From Curtobacterium sp. TC1 (GTDB taxonomy: Bacteria; Actinomycetota; Actinomycetes; Actinomycetales; Microbacteriaceae): DNA of 64,000 nt. Numbering within the stretch: the stretch's first letter is position 1; each line of letters begins with the position of its first letter. The stretch spans positions 2,666,001 to 2,730,000 of the forward strand of contig NZ_CP081964.1 in NCBI RefSeq assembly GCF_019844075.1, given 5' to 3'. Below, in pieces: positions 16,927 through 24,948 of the stretch. Below the pieces are notes generated by a model. The model made no database searches. It was given only the letters and a program-made list of their open reading frames with translations, and had not been told where the DNA came from. A program made the translations under genes and the position numbers.

Positions 16927-18522
16927 GTGACTTCAGGAGACACCCCCGATCTCTCGACGACGGCCGGCCGGCTGGCCGACCTCCGTGAGCGGTACCACGA
17001 GGCCGTGACCGCCGCGGGCGAGTCCGCGATCGCCAAGCAGCACGCCAAGGGCAAGGGCACCGCGCGCGAACGCATCGAGCAGCTGCTCGACGAGAACTCC
17101 TTCGTGGAGTTCGACGAGTTCGTCCGCCACCGCACCACCTCGTTCGGCATGGACGCCAAGCGCCCCTACGGCGACGCGGTCGTCACCGGCGTCGGCACGA
17201 TCCACGGCCGCAACGTCGCCGTGTACGCCCAGGACTTCACCGTCTTCGGCGGGTCGCTCGGCGAGGTCGCCGGCGAGAAGATCATCAAGGTCATGCAGCA
17301 CGCGCTGAAGACCGGCGTGCCGATCATCGGAATCCTCGACTCCGGCGGCGCCCGGATCCAGGAGGGCGTGGTCGCGCTCGGCAAGTACGGCGAGATCTTC
17401 CGCCTCAACACCCAGGCGTCGGGTGTCATCCCGCAGCTGTCCATCGTGATGGGCCCGGCAGCCGGCGGTGCGGTGTACTCCCCCGCCCTGACCGACTTCG
17501 TGATCATGGTCGACAAGACCAGCCACATGTTCGTCACCGGCCCCGACGTCATCAAGACCGTCACGGGCGAGGACGTCGGCTTCGAGGAGCTCGGTGGCGC
17601 GCAGACCCACAACGCGGTCTCCGGCGTCGCCCACTACCTGGCCGAGGACGAGACCGACGCGCTCGACTACGCCCGCTCGCTCATCGGGTTCCTGCCGGAC
17701 AACAACCTGTCCGACGCCCCCGCCTACGACGTCGCCCCGGAGCTCGAGACCACCGACGCCGACCACGAGCTCGACGTCGTCATCCCCGACTCGACGAACC
17801 AGCCGTACGACGTCACCACGATCATCGAGCACATCGTCGACGACGGCGAGTTCCTCGAGGTCCAGCCGCTGTTCGCGCCGAACATCCTGATCGGCTTCGG
17901 CCGGGTCGAGGGCCGGACCGTCGGCATCATCGCGAACCAGCCGCAGGCCATGGCCGGCACGCTGAACATCGACGCCGGCGAGAAGGCGGCCCGCTTCGTG
18001 CGGTTCTGCGACGCGTTCGGCATCCCGATCCTGACCCTGGTCGACGTCCCCGGCTACCTGCCCGGCACCGACCAGGAGTGGACCGGGGTCATCCGCCGCG
18101 GCGCGAAGCTCCTGTACGCCTACGCCGAGGCCACCGTGCCGCTCGTCACCGTGATCACGCGCAAGGCCTACGGCGGCGCGTACATCGTGATGGGGTCGAA
18201 GCAGCTCGGCGCCGACATCAACCTGGCCTGGCCGACCGCCGAGATCGCCGTCATGGGCGGACAGGGCGCCGTCAACATCCTGTACCGCGCCGAGATCAAG
18301 CGCGCCGAGGAGTCCGGCGAGGACGTCGCAGCAGTCCGCACGAAGCTCGCGAACGAGTACACCTACAACGTCGCGTCGCCGTACCTGGCGGCCGAGCGCG
18401 GTGAGCTCGACGGGATCATCCAGCCGCACGCGACCCGCGTCTCGGTCATCAAGGCCCTGCGCGCACTGCGCGGCAAGCGCGCCACGCTGCCGCCCAAGAA
18501 GCACGGGAACATCCCGCTCTGA
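16927..18522 (+). CDS. accD: Acyl-CoA carboxylase carboxyltransferase (beta) subunit
   Basis: Transfers the carboxyl group from carboxybiotin to acetyl- or propionyl-CoA, giving malonyl/methylmalonyl-CoA for lipid synthesis. The 531-residue protein has the fused N and C carboxyltransferase halves of the actinobacterial AccD5/PccB type. [11 protein letters not shown] and [16 protein letters not shown] lie in the first half; [13 protein letters not shown] and [19 protein letters not shown] lie in the second. It starts at GTG just after a TAGGGT element. Its stop overlaps the start of the epsilon subunit gene by one base. Acetyl versus propionyl preference cannot be read from what I see. Confidence 0.95.
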   Translation: MTSGDTPDLSTTAGRLADLRERYHEAVTAAGESAIAKQHAKGKGTARERIEQLLDENSFVEFDEFVRHRTTSFGMDAKRPYGDAVVTGVGTIHGRNVAVYAQDFTVFGGSLGEVAGEKIIKVMQHALKTGVPIIGILDSGGARIQEGVVALGKYGEIFRLNTQASGVIPQLSIVMGPAAGGAVYSPALTDFVIMVDKTSHMFVTGPDVIKTVTGEDVGFEELGGAQTHNAVSGVAHYLAEDETDALDYARSLIGFLPDNNLSDAPAYDVAPELETTDADHELDVVIPDSTNQPYDVTTIIEHIVDDGEFLEVQPLFAPNILIGFGRVEGRTVGIIANQPQAMAGTLNIDAGEKAARFVRFCDAFGIPILTLVDVPGYLPGTDQEWTGVIRRGAKLLYAYAEATVPLVTVITRKAYGGAYIVMGSKQLGADINLAWPTAEIAVMGGQGAVNILYRAEIKRAEESGEDVAAVRTKLANEYTYNVASPYLAAERGELDGIIQPHATRVSVIKALRALRGKRATLPPKKHGNIPL

Positions 18523-18776
18523 TGGGCCGTCACGCAGCTCCGGTCCCCACGGACGAGCCGGCATCGGTCGCCGACGTCCGGGTGGTCTCCGGCGAACCCA
18601 CCCCCGAGGAGCTCGCAGCGGTCGTGGCCGTGCTGCAGCGCCAGGCCGACGAGGCCGCGGCGGCCGGCCGGGCCGAGGTCGTCGACGAGCCCCGGACCGG
18701 GTGGCAGGCGTCGGCCCGCGGTCTGCGTCGTCCGCTCGACCACGGTCCCGGTGCCTGGAGCCGATCGCTCCGCTGA
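18522..18776 (+). CDS. accE: Acyl-CoA carboxylase epsilon subunit
   Basis: Small actinobacteria-specific accessory peptide that stabilises the alpha-beta carboxylase complex. The 84-residue product has VRVVSGEPTPEELAAVVAVL near residue 19 and ends with an RGLRRPL...GPGAWSRSLR tail, both typical of the family. The ATG overlaps the accD stop (TGATG), so it is translationally coupled. It is the last gene before a 784-bp non-coding region. Confidence 0.92.
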   Translation: MGRHAAPVPTDEPASVADVRVVSGEPTPEELAAVVAVLQRQADEAAAAGRAEVVDEPRTGWQASARGLRRPLDHGPGAWSRSLR

Positions 18777-18889
18777 CCTCCGCTGACCGTCTGACCTCGC
18801 TGTACCCCTGGTGTCACCGTGTCGGTTGCCGTTGCAGGCTGCACTTCCCGGTCGGTATCCCCTCACACGGGGGACACGAATCGCTCAAG

Positions 18890-19107
18890 GGGACCGGAAA
18901 TGCCGATTTTGTCCCCCATAATGACGACTGACACGAGGGTTGTGGGTTGGCATAGTTACTGGTGTTCGGTGTCCTTCAACGAAGAACATCGCAGGTCGGT
19001 GGCCGACTAGGGTACGACGCCACCGCCCGCTGCGAGGCAGGGCGACATTCGGGTTGTCGCTCAGCCTCGGGTCGTGAACGGGCCGGTCGGATACGACCGG
19101 CCCGTTC
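18890..19107 (+). ncRNA. Candidate small RNA or long untranslated RNA ending in a terminator
   Basis: GC content drops to roughly half around 18890-18990, in a window of about 72% GC. Next comes a two-part hairpin: CGAGGC pairs with GCCTCG outside and GCGACA with TGTCGC inside (19033-19069). A 14-bp terminator-like stem ends it. This looks like a transcribed structured RNA rather than a gene. A 29-codon frame starting at 18921 has no ribosome site. I do not recognise a known RNA family (not tmRNA, SRP or RNase P RNA by eye). No clean promoter was identified, so confidence is low. Confidence 0.28.
19076..19107 (+). terminator. Strong terminator-like hairpin
   Basis: GAACGGGCCGGTCG and its perfect complement CGACCGGCCCGTTC enclose a GATA loop. 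No U-tract follows, as is common in high-GC actinobacteria. It would end transcripts coming from accE or from the low-GC stretch just upstream. Confidence 0.65.
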
Positions 19108-19157
19108 CCCGTTTCCGGGGCGTTCGCGTCGCTCTGGTCGTCGGTCGTCGACGCGGA

Positions 19158-19268
19158 ACGACATCCTCGACGTCGTACGACGTCCACAGTGTCGTCCCCC
19201 GGCGCCTGCAACGGTTGCACGCGCGCACGAGCGACACCCCCGACGTCGTACGACGTCCGTGTTGTCGC
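19158..19268. repeat. Nested 111-bp inverted repeat, unit 1
   Basis: Two 38-bp interrupted palindromes lie at 19158-19195 and 19231-19268. Each has the form RCGACA-N5-GACGTCGTACGACGTC-N5-TGTCGY; the 16-bp core is a perfect palindrome. Exactly midway between them sits TGCAACGGTTGCA (19207-19219), so the whole unit is one large inverted repeat centred at 19213. The centre-to-centre distance is 73 bp, about seven helical turns. Unit 2 repeats this organisation 236 bp downstream. Confidence 0.92.
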
Positions 19269-19305
19269 GTCAGCCGTCGGCGCCAGCCCGGCGCGACCTT
19301 GGTGC

Positions 19306-19347
19306 GGCCGGGAGGCGCGTGGCGGCGCCGCCACGGGCCTCCCGGCC
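19306..19347. repeat. GGGAGGC-family palindrome, copy 4
   Basis: A 19-bp stem with one internal mismatch (arm starts GGCCGGGAGGCGCG) and a GCGC loop. It lies between the two nested palindrome units, not next to a stop codon, unlike most copies. Confidence 0.75.
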
Positions 19348-19393
19348 GGCACGTGTCCCGTCCACCGCCGCGGGCGCGTCCCACGGACCCGGA

Positions 19394-19504
19394 ACGACGT
19401 CCTCGACGTCGTACGACGTCTAGGGTGTCGTCCGCACGCGGACACAACAGTTGCGCGCGCGCACGAGCGACACCCTCGACGTCGTACGACATCGACCTTG
19501 TCGC
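19394..19504. repeat. Nested 111-bp inverted repeat, unit 2
   Basis: Palindromes at 19394-19431 and 19467-19504 have the same RCGACA-N5-16-bp core-N5-TGTCGY form as unit 1. Two differences are visible: ACGACG replaces ACGACA at the left end, and the last core ends ACATC. CAACAGTTG (19445-19453) sits exactly at the centre (19449). Spacing is again 73 bp. The flanking GGAACGAC (19391) matches 19155 of unit 1, so the repeated block is about 114 bp. Confidence 0.92.
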
Positions 19505-19560
19505 TTCCGTCCGGCCGCGCACGACGCCGCACGCGACCACGCGTGCAGGCGCAACGCGCC

Positions 19561-20610
19561 TCAGGCGGGCTCGTGCCGCGGGATCTCGAGCCAGAGGGCC
19601 ACGGAGTCGTCCTCGTCGCCGTCGTCGTCCTCCATGCCGGCTCCGAGGGCGGCGGACTCGCTCGCCGCCGTGTCGAGCTTGAGCCCGACGACGGTCACCG
19701 CGGAGTCGGACCCCTCGCTGACGGTGCGGACGATGACGTTGTCGGCCTCGCGGGCCTGTCGGAGGGCCTCGGCGATGCGGGCGTGGATACGGCGCACGTC
19801 GTCGACCTCGAGCTCGTCGAGGCCGCCGTCGTCGTGCAGCTGCACCGTCGCACCCCGACGGCGCAGGCGCATGACCTCGTCGCGGACGTCCTCGGACAGC
19901 AGGGAGCGGCCGCGGATCTCGTCACGGATGGCCTGCTCGAGGTGCAGGCACTCGGCCCGGTCGGCGTCGTCCAGGTCGCCGCACGAGTCGATGATCCGCT
20001 GCAGCATCGGCAGGGCCATCCGTGTGGTCTGGCTCAGACGGAACTGCCGCTCGAAGACGTGGGCGTCCTGCGCCGCCTGCCAGTCGGCGGTCTCCTGCTC
20101 CGCACGGACGAGCTCGCGGGTGTTCCGGATGGCTCGGTTCATCGCCACGGCGAACACCGTGGCGATCGCGACCCAGGCCACGCTGCCGAGCACACCGAGC
20201 GCTCCGAGCGCGTCGAGACCGGCCCACGCCACGGTGTACACCGCCAGGAAGAGCACCCCGGCCCACGCGAACGGGCCACGGCCGCGGACGACCAGGACGA
20301 CCATCAGCGTGCCGACGGCGGCGATCCACCACGTGGCGTTCCCGGGACCGTTCGCCAGGTCGACGACCGGGGCCGCGACGAGCGGCATCACGACCGCGGT
20401 GGCGAGCGAGAAGCACGCCGTCCAGACCGGCAGCACCTTGCCGGGCACGAAGAGCGCGGCGCCGGTGGCCGCCGCGTAGAGGACCATGCAGGCGATGACG
20501 GGTCCGACGTCGTGCACGCGCTGCAGTGACGCGACGGCGAGGACCAGGTGGTACACGGAGAACAGCGACGCCAGGCCGATCGCGATGCTCGCGGGGAGGG
20601 AGACCTTCAT
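19561..20610 (-). CDS. Membrane sensor-like protein with degenerate kinase-type C-terminus
   Basis: 349 residues. Six or so helices fill the first ~160. A helical linker follows (about 160-260), containing ECLHLEQAIRDEIRGRSLL, which resembles the region before the ATPase domain in actinobacterial sensor proteins. RRRGATVQLHDDGGLDELE and an acidic tail come next. I see no N, G1 or G2 nucleotide-binding boxes, so it is probably not an active kinase. Its ATG overlaps the stop of the kinase gene (ATGA), making it the last gene of a regulator-kinase-partner operon. A role as a modulator of that kinase is inferred. Confidence 0.65.
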   Translation of the reverse strand: MKVSLPASIAIGLASLFSVYHLVLAVASLQRVHDVGPVIACMVLYAAATGAALFVPGKVLPVWTACFSLATAVVMPLVAAPVVDLANGPGNATWWIAAVGTLMVVLVVRGRGPFAWAGVLFLAVYTVAWAGLDALGALGVLGSVAWVAIATVFAVAMNRAIRNTRELVRAEQETADWQAAQDAHVFERQFRLSQTTRMALPMLQRIIDSCGDLDDADRAECLHLEQAIRDEIRGRSLLSEDVRDEVMRLRRRGATVQLHDDGGLDELEVDDVRRIHARIAEALRQAREADNVIVRTVSEGSDSAVTVVGLKLDTAASESAALGAGMEDDDGDEDDSVALWLEIPRHEPA

Positions 20611-21962
20611 GCGGCGGCTCCGGTCGTCGAGGGCGCGGACGGCGTGGGAGGCGACCAGGTCAGCTCGATGCGCGTGCCCTCGCCCGGGGCGGTGTGCACC
20701 TCGGCGCGGCCGTCGACGGCCGCGACCCGCTCGATGATCGAACGCCGCACCCCGAGTCGTTCGGACGGGATCGTCGCGACGTCGAACCCGCGGCCGTCGT
20801 CACCGACCTCGACGTGCACGCCGTCGTCGTGCTGCTCGACGCGCACCCATCGGGCGACCTCGGGCCCACCGGCGTGCTGGACGCTGTTCACGGCGGCCTG
20901 CAGCGCCGCCGAGGCCAGGGCGTCGGCGACCGAGGCCGGCAGCCGGACCGGGCCGGTCGGGGCGGGCACGAGCCGGACGGGCGCCGCGAGGGCACCGATC
21001 GCCTCGCCGATGCGGGCGCGGAGGTCGGCGAGCGGGACCGGGGTGTCGTCGTCCGGGCCGTCGGCCGCCGCGGCCTCGAGGTGGTCGATGGCGTTCCGCG
21101 CCATGCGCGCGGCGAGGGTCTTCGCCTCGAGCGTGTCGGCCCGGGCAGCGGAGAGCAGCGTCGTCAGCACGCTGTCGTGCACGATCGCGTCGACCTGCAC
21201 GCGTTCGACCTCGACCGCGTGGTCACGGATCGCGAGCGAGTAGCGGCGGACCGCGGTGGACTGCGCCGTGTCGACGGACGAGGCGGCCCGGCGCAGGACC
21301 ACCGCGATGACGAGCACCGCACCGCTGAGCAGCGCGGTGTACACGCCGTCGAGCAGTGCGCGGACGAGCCCGGCGTCACCGCCGACCGGGGTGAGCCGGA
21401 GGACCACGTAGACCGCCGGCACGAGCGCGGTGTAGATCGTGGCCCGCCACGTGGCGAAGCCCATCGCCGCAGCGGTCGAGCCGACGGTGCAGAACCACCA
21501 CGGCCACGGCTGCTGCGTGGACGGGATCGACTCCTGCACTGTGAGCGGCCACGTCGTCAGCGCGACCAGGAAGAGGAGCGCGCACAGGATCTGCGCGAGC
21601 TGGGCGATCCGCGGCACGAACGCCGACACCCCGACCAGGACGAACGACGCCCCGAGTGCGATCGCGACGAGCGGACCCCAGAACGGGTCGAGGTACGGCA
21701 ACTGGGCGAGGACGGCCGGGGTGTCGACGATGCCGAGGCCGACGGCGGCCATCGCCAGCAGGATCGCGAAGGCACGCTCCACCGAAGCCTGCGTGATCGA
21801 CGCGCGGACGCTGCGCGACGGGTCGGCGCCGAAGGGCGCTCCGTCCCCGACGCCGACCGGGTCGCCACCGGCTTGGCTCGACGCCGCACCAGCGCCGCCC
21901 GACCCGCGGCCGGAGCGCCTGCCGGTCCCCCGGCGCGACGCCGGCTCAGCCGCGCTCACCAT
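20607..21962 (-). CDS. Sensor histidine kinase (NarL-type partner, non-classical)
   Basis: 451 residues. An Arg/Gly/Ala-rich soluble tail of ~55 residues is followed by about eight helices (60-225). VDAIVHDSVLTTLL places the likely phospho-His at about 262. The HATPase domain (about 340-450) has AALQAAVNSVQHAG (N box), VEVGDDGRGFD (G1) and LGVRRSIIE. The start was set at the ATG 5 bases after the response-regulator stop; longer frames overlap that gene. It pairs with the response regulator upstream and the membrane partner downstream. The stimulus is unknown. Confidence 0.82.
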   Translation of the reverse strand: MVSAAEPASRRGTGRRSGRGSGGAGAASSQAGGDPVGVGDGAPFGADPSRSVRASITQASVERAFAILLAMAAVGLGIVDTPAVLAQLPYLDPFWGPLVAIALGASFVLVGVSAFVPRIAQLAQILCALLFLVALTTWPLTVQESIPSTQQPWPWWFCTVGSTAAAMGFATWRATIYTALVPAVYVVLRLTPVGGDAGLVRALLDGVYTALLSGAVLVIAVVLRRAASSVDTAQSTAVRRYSLAIRDHAVEVERVQVDAIVHDSVLTTLLSAARADTLEAKTLAARMARNAIDHLEAAAADGPDDDTPVPLADLRARIGEAIGALAAPVRLVPAPTGPVRLPASVADALASAALQAAVNSVQHAGGPEVARWVRVEQHDDGVHVEVGDDGRGFDVATIPSERLGVRRSIIERVAAVDGRAEVHTAPGEGTRIELTWSPPTPSAPSTTGAAA

Positions 21963-21967
21963 CGGGT

Positions 21968-22684
21968 TCAGCGACCGTCGCCGTCGGGGTCGATGCCCGA
22001 GTCGAGACCGGGGAGGATGCCGTCCTCGACCGCCCGTCGCAGCAGGTCGACCTTCGTCGGGGCCGGGCGACCGACCTCGACGTACTTCACGCGGATGCGG
22101 TCGAGGTACTCGCGCGCCGTGGAGTACCCGATGCCGAGCTGCTGCGCCGCCAGCTTGAGCGGCAGGCCCGAGGCGTACAGGTGCAGGATCTCGCGCTCGC
22201 GCCGGCCGAGCTGGGCCTTCGCGAAGTCGCGGTCGGCGTCGATGGCGCTCGCCCACTCGAGGTTGTTCAGCACGTCCCCGCGGGCGACGGTAGCGACCGC
22301 GGCCATCACCGTCTTCGTGGCGGACGACTTCGGGATGACACCGGCAGCCCCTGCTGCGAGTGCCTCGCGGACGTTGGCGACGCGGTCCGCGATGGAGTGC
22401 ACGAGGACGGCGGAACCGGTCCCCTGCACACCCTTGACGTTCTCGGTCACGGTCGAGCCGTCACCGAGGGACAGGTCGAGGACGACGACGTCGACCTCAC
22501 GCCCGTCGAGGTTCTGGACGTACTCGGGCACGCTCGCGGCGGTGAGCACCACCTCGAAGCCCTCGTTCTGGCACGCCGCCTGGATCCCGAGTCGCACGGA
22601 CTCGTGGTCGTCCACGATCGCGACCCGGACCGGCCTGGTGGCCGCGCCCGTCGTCTCGGCTGCGGTTGTCGTTCCTGCTCCCAC
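21968..22684 (-). CDS. LuxR/NarL-family response regulator
   Basis: 238 residues. The receiver domain begins VRVAIVDDHESVRLG (acidic pair about 25-26), with the phospho-Asp in VVVLDLSLGDG at about 70 and the conserved K in GVIPKSS. The C-terminal helix-turn-helix (about 155-205) contains REREILHLYASGLPLKLAA and GIGYSTAREYLDRIRVKY. First gene of the three-gene operon. A minus-strand TATCCT at 22745-22750 is a plausible -10. Targets are unknown; the repeated palindromes downstream of this operon (19158-19504) are an interesting but unproven candidate. Confidence 0.9.
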   Translation of the reverse strand: MGAGTTTAAETTGAATRPVRVAIVDDHESVRLGIQAACQNEGFEVVLTAASVPEYVQNLDGREVDVVVLDLSLGDGSTVTENVKGVQGTGSAVLVHSIADRVANVREALAAGAAGVIPKSSATKTVMAAVATVARGDVLNNLEWASAIDADRDFAKAQLGRREREILHLYASGLPLKLAAQQLGIGYSTAREYLDRIRVKYVEVGRPAPTKVDLLRRAVEDGILPGLDSGIDPDGDGR

Positions 22685-22744
22685 TGTGGCCTCTCGTTCC
22701 GATGCGCGTCCCCGGCCCCTGAAACCGGTTCGCCATCAGCGCCC

Positions 22745-22750
22745 AGGATA
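22745..22750 (-). promoter_or_regulatory. Probable -10 element of the response-regulator operon
   Basis: TATCCT on the minus strand, about 60 bases upstream of the response-regulator start. The -35 is unclear. Confidence 0.35.
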
Positions 22751-22815
22751 CCCAGGCTGGACTCAGGTCCGGGGAAACGAGGCGCGCCACGCGGACGAAA
22801 CCCCGTGGATCCCCG

Positions 22816-24075
22816 TCAGCGCGCGGGCGTCAGGCGCGCCACGGCCTCCATGTGGTGGGTGTGGGGGAACAGGTCGAACGCCCGCAGCGCCTCGAGCTTG
22901 TACCCCAGGTCGGCGAACGTGGCGACGTCCCGGGCGAGCGCGACGGGGTCGCAGGCGACGTACACGACCTGCGACGGCTGCAGGGCCGCGATCTGCTCGA
23001 CGACCTGCCGACCGGCTCCGGCGCGCGGCGGGTCGAGGACGATCGTGCCGGCGGCGAACCGGTCCTTCTCGGCGCGCGAGGCGTTCGCCACCGTGTTCGC
23101 GAGCCAGCGGTCGACCCGCCCGGTCTCGGCACGGGCGCCGAGCCACTCGGCGAGGTTCTCCTGCGCGTGCTCGGTCGCGCGCGCGGCGCTCTCGACGCTC
23201 GTGATGCGCGCCTTCGGTCCGACGAGGTCGCCGAGTGCGGCGGCCAGCAGGCCGACGCCGCCGTACAGGTCCAGGTGGGTGCCCTCGGGGTCGAGCCGGT
23301 CGCGGTCGACCAGGTCCTGCACGGCCTCGGTGAGCACCGACGCCGCGGCACGGTGCACCTGCCAGAAGCCGTTGTCGTCGACCTCGAAGGTGCGCTCCCC
23401 CACGACCTCGGTCACCACGGTGGGCTTCTGCTCGTCGATGACGAGCCGGGCGCCCTCTGAACCGCTCGGCGCGAGCACGTCGATGACCGACGAACCGGGC
23501 ATCACCCCACGACCGAGCGGTGCGCTCTGCTGCACGGCGGCGTTCGCGAGCGGCAGGCTGGTGACGGGGATGACGGAGTGCGAACGGGCCCCGAACGGAC
23601 CAGCGGTGCCGTGCTCGTCGACGTGCAGACGGACCCGGGTGCGCCACCCGAGGCCGTTCGCCGCGTCGTCACCGGGCGCGGCCTCGACGACGACGTCCGA
23701 GCCGAGCACCGACGCCAGGTCCGTGTGCGCGAACCGCGAGAACGAGTCGACGAGCACGTCGTGCTTCAGCGTGCGCTGGTGGGCGAGGGCGATGTGGCCG
23801 AACTCGGCACCACCCGGGCGCGTCTCGGGGTCGCGGTCGAGTGCGGCTTCGGCCCAGACGTGGTCGACGCGGTGCTCGCTCGGCGTGACGACGCTGACCG
23901 TGTCGGCGCGCCAGAACGACTTCTTCCGGTCCTCGGTCACCCGGGCGACGACGCGCTCCCCGGGGATCGCGTCCGAGACGAAGACCACCCGGCCCTCGTG
24001 CCGTGCCACCGAGATGCCGCCGTGGGCGATCCCGGTGACGTCGAGTTCGAGCAGCGTTCCGACCGATTCACCCAT
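22816..24075 (-). CDS. Class I SAM-dependent RNA uracil-5-methyltransferase (RlmD/TrmA family)
   Basis: Methylates carbon 5 of a uridine in rRNA or tRNA. The 419-residue protein has an N-terminal TRAM-like RNA-binding domain (LLELDVTGIAHGGISVARHEG...ARVTEDRKK). The methyltransferase domain has HLDLYGGVGLLAAAL (SAM site), IVLDPPRAGAGR and VVYVACDPVALARD, whose Cys is the catalytic nucleophile. I see no N-terminal CxxC cluster of the iron-sulfur RlmD type. The start is 14 bp from the divergent maf start. Target base cannot be decided. Confidence 0.87.
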   Translation of the reverse strand: MGESVGTLLELDVTGIAHGGISVARHEGRVVFVSDAIPGERVVARVTEDRKKSFWRADTVSVVTPSEHRVDHVWAEAALDRDPETRPGGAEFGHIALAHQRTLKHDVLVDSFSRFAHTDLASVLGSDVVVEAAPGDDAANGLGWRTRVRLHVDEHGTAGPFGARSHSVIPVTSLPLANAAVQQSAPLGRGVMPGSSVIDVLAPSGSEGARLVIDEQKPTVVTEVVGERTFEVDDNGFWQVHRAAASVLTEAVQDLVDRDRLDPEGTHLDLYGGVGLLAAALGDLVGPKARITSVESAARATEHAQENLAEWLGARAETGRVDRWLANTVANASRAEKDRFAAGTIVLDPPRAGAGRQVVEQIAALQPSQVVYVACDPVALARDVATFADLGYKLEALRAFDLFPHTHHMEAVARLTPAR

Positions 24076-24089
24076 GGTGAGATGGTCCC

Positions 24090-24869
24090 ATGCGTCTGTA
24101 CCTCGCGAGTACATCCCCCGCCCGCCGAGCACTCCTCGCCCAGTCCGGGATCGAGCCCGTGCTCGTGTCCCCCGGGGTCGACGAGGACGCCGCAGCAGCG
24201 GCAGCGGCCGCAGCGCTCGGCCGCGACCTGACCGGTCCGGAACTCGTGTCGCTGCTCGCCGTCGCCAAGGCGTCGGCCGTCGCGGACGCCGACGTCGCCG
24301 GCTCGCCGGTCGACGGCTTCGTGTTCGGCGGCGACTCCGCCTTCGAGGTCGACGGGCGCCTGTACGGCAAGCCGCACGACCCGGCCGTGGCCCGGGAGCG
24401 CTGGCGGCAGATGCTCGCCGCCGGCGGCGGGACGCTGTGGAGTGGGCACTGCGTCGTCGACCGGCGCCGCGACCTGGACCCGGCAACGGGGCGGACGGGA
24501 GGCCCGGATGCGGCCCGCCCCGTGCCTCCCGTCCGCAGCCTGGTGACGTCTCCTGCCGGCGTGCCGGAGCTGGGGGACGTCGCGCCCGGCGGGTCGGCCC
24601 TGGCCGCCGGCGGGGACCGCGTGGTCGCCGTGGACAGCGCGGTGCTGACGTTCGCCGACGACGTGTCCGCCGACGAGATCGACGCGTACGTGGCGACGGG
24701 CGAGCCGCTCGAGGTCGCGGGGGCGTTCACCATCGACGGGCGGGCGGCGGCGTACATCACACGGATCGACGGGGCGCCGTCCGCGGTGATCGGGATGTCC
24801 TTGCCGGTGCTGCGCTCGATGCTGCTCCGGGGCTTCGGGATCGCCTGGCACGACCTCTGGTCACTGTAG
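24090..24869 (+). CDS. maf: Maf-like nucleotide pyrophosphatase with an internal ~50-residue insertion
   Basis: Maf proteins hydrolyse non-canonical NTPs to monophosphates. The N-terminus (MRLYLASTSPARRALLAQSG) has the S-x-S-x-x-R-x-x-L motif. FVFGGDSAFEVDGRLYGKP provides the catalytic acidic loop, and DEIDAYVATGEPLEVAGAFT and GAPSAVIGMSLPVLRSML are standard C-terminal motifs. At 259 residues it is longer than the usual ~200. The excess lies between HCVVDRRRD (about 130) and VVAVDSAVLTF (about 188). That stretch contains a GGGAGGC-family palindrome (24491-24536) read in frame as GRTGGPD...PPVRS. The reading frame and flanking motifs are intact, so the protein may be functional with an extra surface loop. 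Confidence 0.88.
   Translation: MRLYLASTSPARRALLAQSGIEPVLVSPGVDEDAAAAAAAAALGRDLTGPELVSLLAVAKASAVADADVAGSPVDGFVFGGDSAFEVDGRLYGKPHDPAVARERWRQMLAAGGGTLWSGHCVVDRRRDLDPATGRTGGPDAARPVPPVRSLVTSPAGVPELGDVAPGGSALAAGGDRVVAVDSAVLTFADDVSADEIDAYVATGEPLEVAGAFTIDGRAAAYITRIDGAPSAVIGMSLPVLRSMLLRGFGIAWHDLWSL
24491..24536. repeat. GGGAGGC-family palindrome, copy 5, inside maf
   Basis: Perfect 13-bp arms (GCGGACGGGAGGC / GCCTCCCGTCCGC) separated by 20 bp that do not pair well. It is the only copy inside a coding region. It keeps the maf frame open. Confidence 0.85.
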
Positions 24870-24934
24870 ACATCCGCACCTCTTCGGGGTGGTTCTTTGT
24901 GGGTGCCAGTCAATTCGTCCCCCCGTCGCACGAA

Positions 24935-24940
24935 TACGCT
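24935..24940 (+). promoter_or_regulatory. -10 element of the carboxylase alpha gene
   Basis: TACGCT eight bases before the ATG at 24949, so a very short or absent leader. The preceding 79-bp gap is less GC-rich than its surroundings. Confidence 0.45.
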
Positions 24941-24948
24941 GATGTCTC

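Larger units (their letters stand above)
18777..19560. other. Large structured intergenic region between accE and the sensor operon
   Basis: 784 bp without a convincing protein gene. From left to right it holds a GC-poor stretch (about 18890-18990), a hairpin (19033-19069), a strong terminator-like stem (19076-19107), nested palindrome unit 1 (19158-19268), a GGGAGGC-family palindrome (19306-19347) and nested palindrome unit 2 (19394-19504). Frames running through it would be Arg/Ser/Thr-rich and unlike real proteins. Confidence 0.8.

Noticed and set aside
18819..19010. 63-codon plus-strand frame after accE (or a 29-codon frame from 18921)
   Set aside because: No ribosome site and no family resemblance; it runs into a hairpin region, so a structured RNA is the better explanation.
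19158..19504. CRISPR-like array
   Set aside because: Repeats are palindromic pairs with only two units and no series of uniform spacers; no cas genes nearby.
24090..24869. maf as a pseudogene because of its length
   Set aside because: Frame and all Maf motifs on both sides of the insertion are intact, so a functional longer protein is at least as likely.
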